Positions 63,626 to 64,000 of a stretch of DNA of 64,000 bases are shown here, piece by piece. Position 1 is the stretch's first letter; each line of letters opens with the position of its first letter. Position numbers and translations under genes: made by a program. The stretch is from Vibrio barjaei (GTDB lineage Bacteria > Pseudomonadota > Gammaproteobacteria > Enterobacterales > Vibrionaceae). Below the pieces are notes generated by a model, which saw nothing but the letters and a program-made list of their open reading frames with translations, had not been told where the DNA came from and made no database searches. Where the stretch lies: the NCBI RefSeq assembly GCF_001639065.2, contig NZ_LQXO02000023.1, positions 1-64,000 of the forward strand. Direction: 5' to 3'.

Positions 63626-64000
63626 ATGGAAACGATTAGGAAATGGATAGAAGAGAACCGTATTACTGAAGTTGAGTGCCTGATCCCCGATATTACAGGC
63701 AACGCGCGAGGCAAGATTATGCCTGCGAAAAAATTCCTTCGAGAAGGGGGCATGCGTCTTCCCGAAGTGGTTTTTTTCCAGACCGTTACCGGAGACTGGC
63801 CAGACGATGAGAGTATGATCGACCTGACAGAGAAGGATATGACTCTGGAGCCTGACCAAAACACCATTCGCTTTGTCCCTTGGACAAAAGAACCTACCGC
63901 TCAGGTTATCCATGATTGTTTTACCGTCGATGGCGATCCGGTAGATATTTCACCGAGAGCCGTGCTGCGTCGAGTGCTGAGCCTCTACGCCAAAGAGGGG
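63626..64000 (+). CDS. Second glutamine synthetase-like gene (partial)
   Basis: The first 125 codons, truncated by the window end. The N-terminal beta-grasp portion begins METIRKWIEENRITEVECLI and has PDITGNARGKIMPAKKF, the typical GS-N motif, then VVFFQTVTGDWPDD. AAGGA precedes the ATG. It diverges from the 61976 gene, so the locus has two paralogues of this family. Function is probably also polyamine or amine glutamylation. Confidence 0.85.
   Translation, partial: METIRKWIEENRITEVECLIPDITGNARGKIMPAKKFLREGGMRLPEVVFFQTVTGDWPDDESMIDLTEKDMTLEPDQNTIRFVPWTKEPTAQVIHDCFTVDGDPVDISPRAVLRRVLSLYAKEG

Noticed and set aside
1..64000. CRISPR array, tRNA, rRNA, prophage or intact insertion sequence
   Set aside because: No regularly spaced repeats, no cloverleaf or rRNA-like sequence and no transposase, integrase or phage structural gene was recognised.

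Overview
The window reads as chromosomal DNA of a marine gammaproteobacterium, most likely a Vibrio. This rests on AT-leaning base composition, familiar Vibrio gene families (YejABEF, PstSCAB, LysR regulators, a PuuA/PuuB-type pair) and a large algal-polysaccharide locus. I see no rRNA, tRNA, CRISPR array, prophage or complete insertion sequence.

Layout. 1-5.9 kb: a Sel1-like repeat protein, a repeat-rich spacer with decayed ORFs, a DUF1456 protein, a small orphan protein and an MsbA-like ABC exporter. 6.0-14.3 kb: a five-gene family-5 (Opp/Dpp-type) ABC importer ending in a cytoplasmic ExoP-like GH3 beta-glucosidase. 14.4-17.6 kb: a LysR regulator divergent from an NAD(P)-binding protein, and a LysR regulator divergent from a PACE efflux protein. 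17.6-32 kb: a circularly permuted GH3 enzyme and a signal-less substrate-binding-like protein, divergent from a second paralogous five-gene importer followed by a 1151-residue beta-glucan phosphorylase, closed by a convergent LacI-family regulator. 32.4-40.1 kb: a three-module carbohydrate-binding lipoprotein, GH17 and GH16 lipoproteins, a MalM-like lipoprotein and a LamB-like porin. 40.3-47 kb: a PAS-GGDEF protein and yejABEF. 47-55.9 kb: small envelope proteins, a LysR regulator, a chemoreceptor, YjiH/YjiG, an MFS transporter, the ribosomal oxygenase RoxA and a frameshifted lipoprotein. 55.9-59.6 kb: pstSCAB without phoU. 60-60.5 kb: remnants of a two-component system. 60.7-64 kb: a PuuB-like oxidase and two divergent glutamine-synthetase-like genes, the last cut by the window edge.

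How it works together (inference). The 6-40 kb region looks like a beta-1,3-glucan (laminarin) utilisation locus. GH16 and GH17 lipoproteins would cut the polymer at the cell envelope and a multi-module lipoprotein would hold it. A LamB-like porin would admit oligosaccharides and two binding-protein-dependent importers would take them to the cytoplasm. There two architecturally different GH3 enzymes and a GH94/GH149/GH161-group phosphorylase would degrade them to glucose and glucose-1-phosphate. Six copies of the palindrome GAAAGCGCTTTC or a close variant lie only between 21.4 and 32.6 kb, around the second importer, the phosphorylase, the lipoprotein and the LacI regulator, so they define a probable local regulon. 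The first importer operon has no such site.
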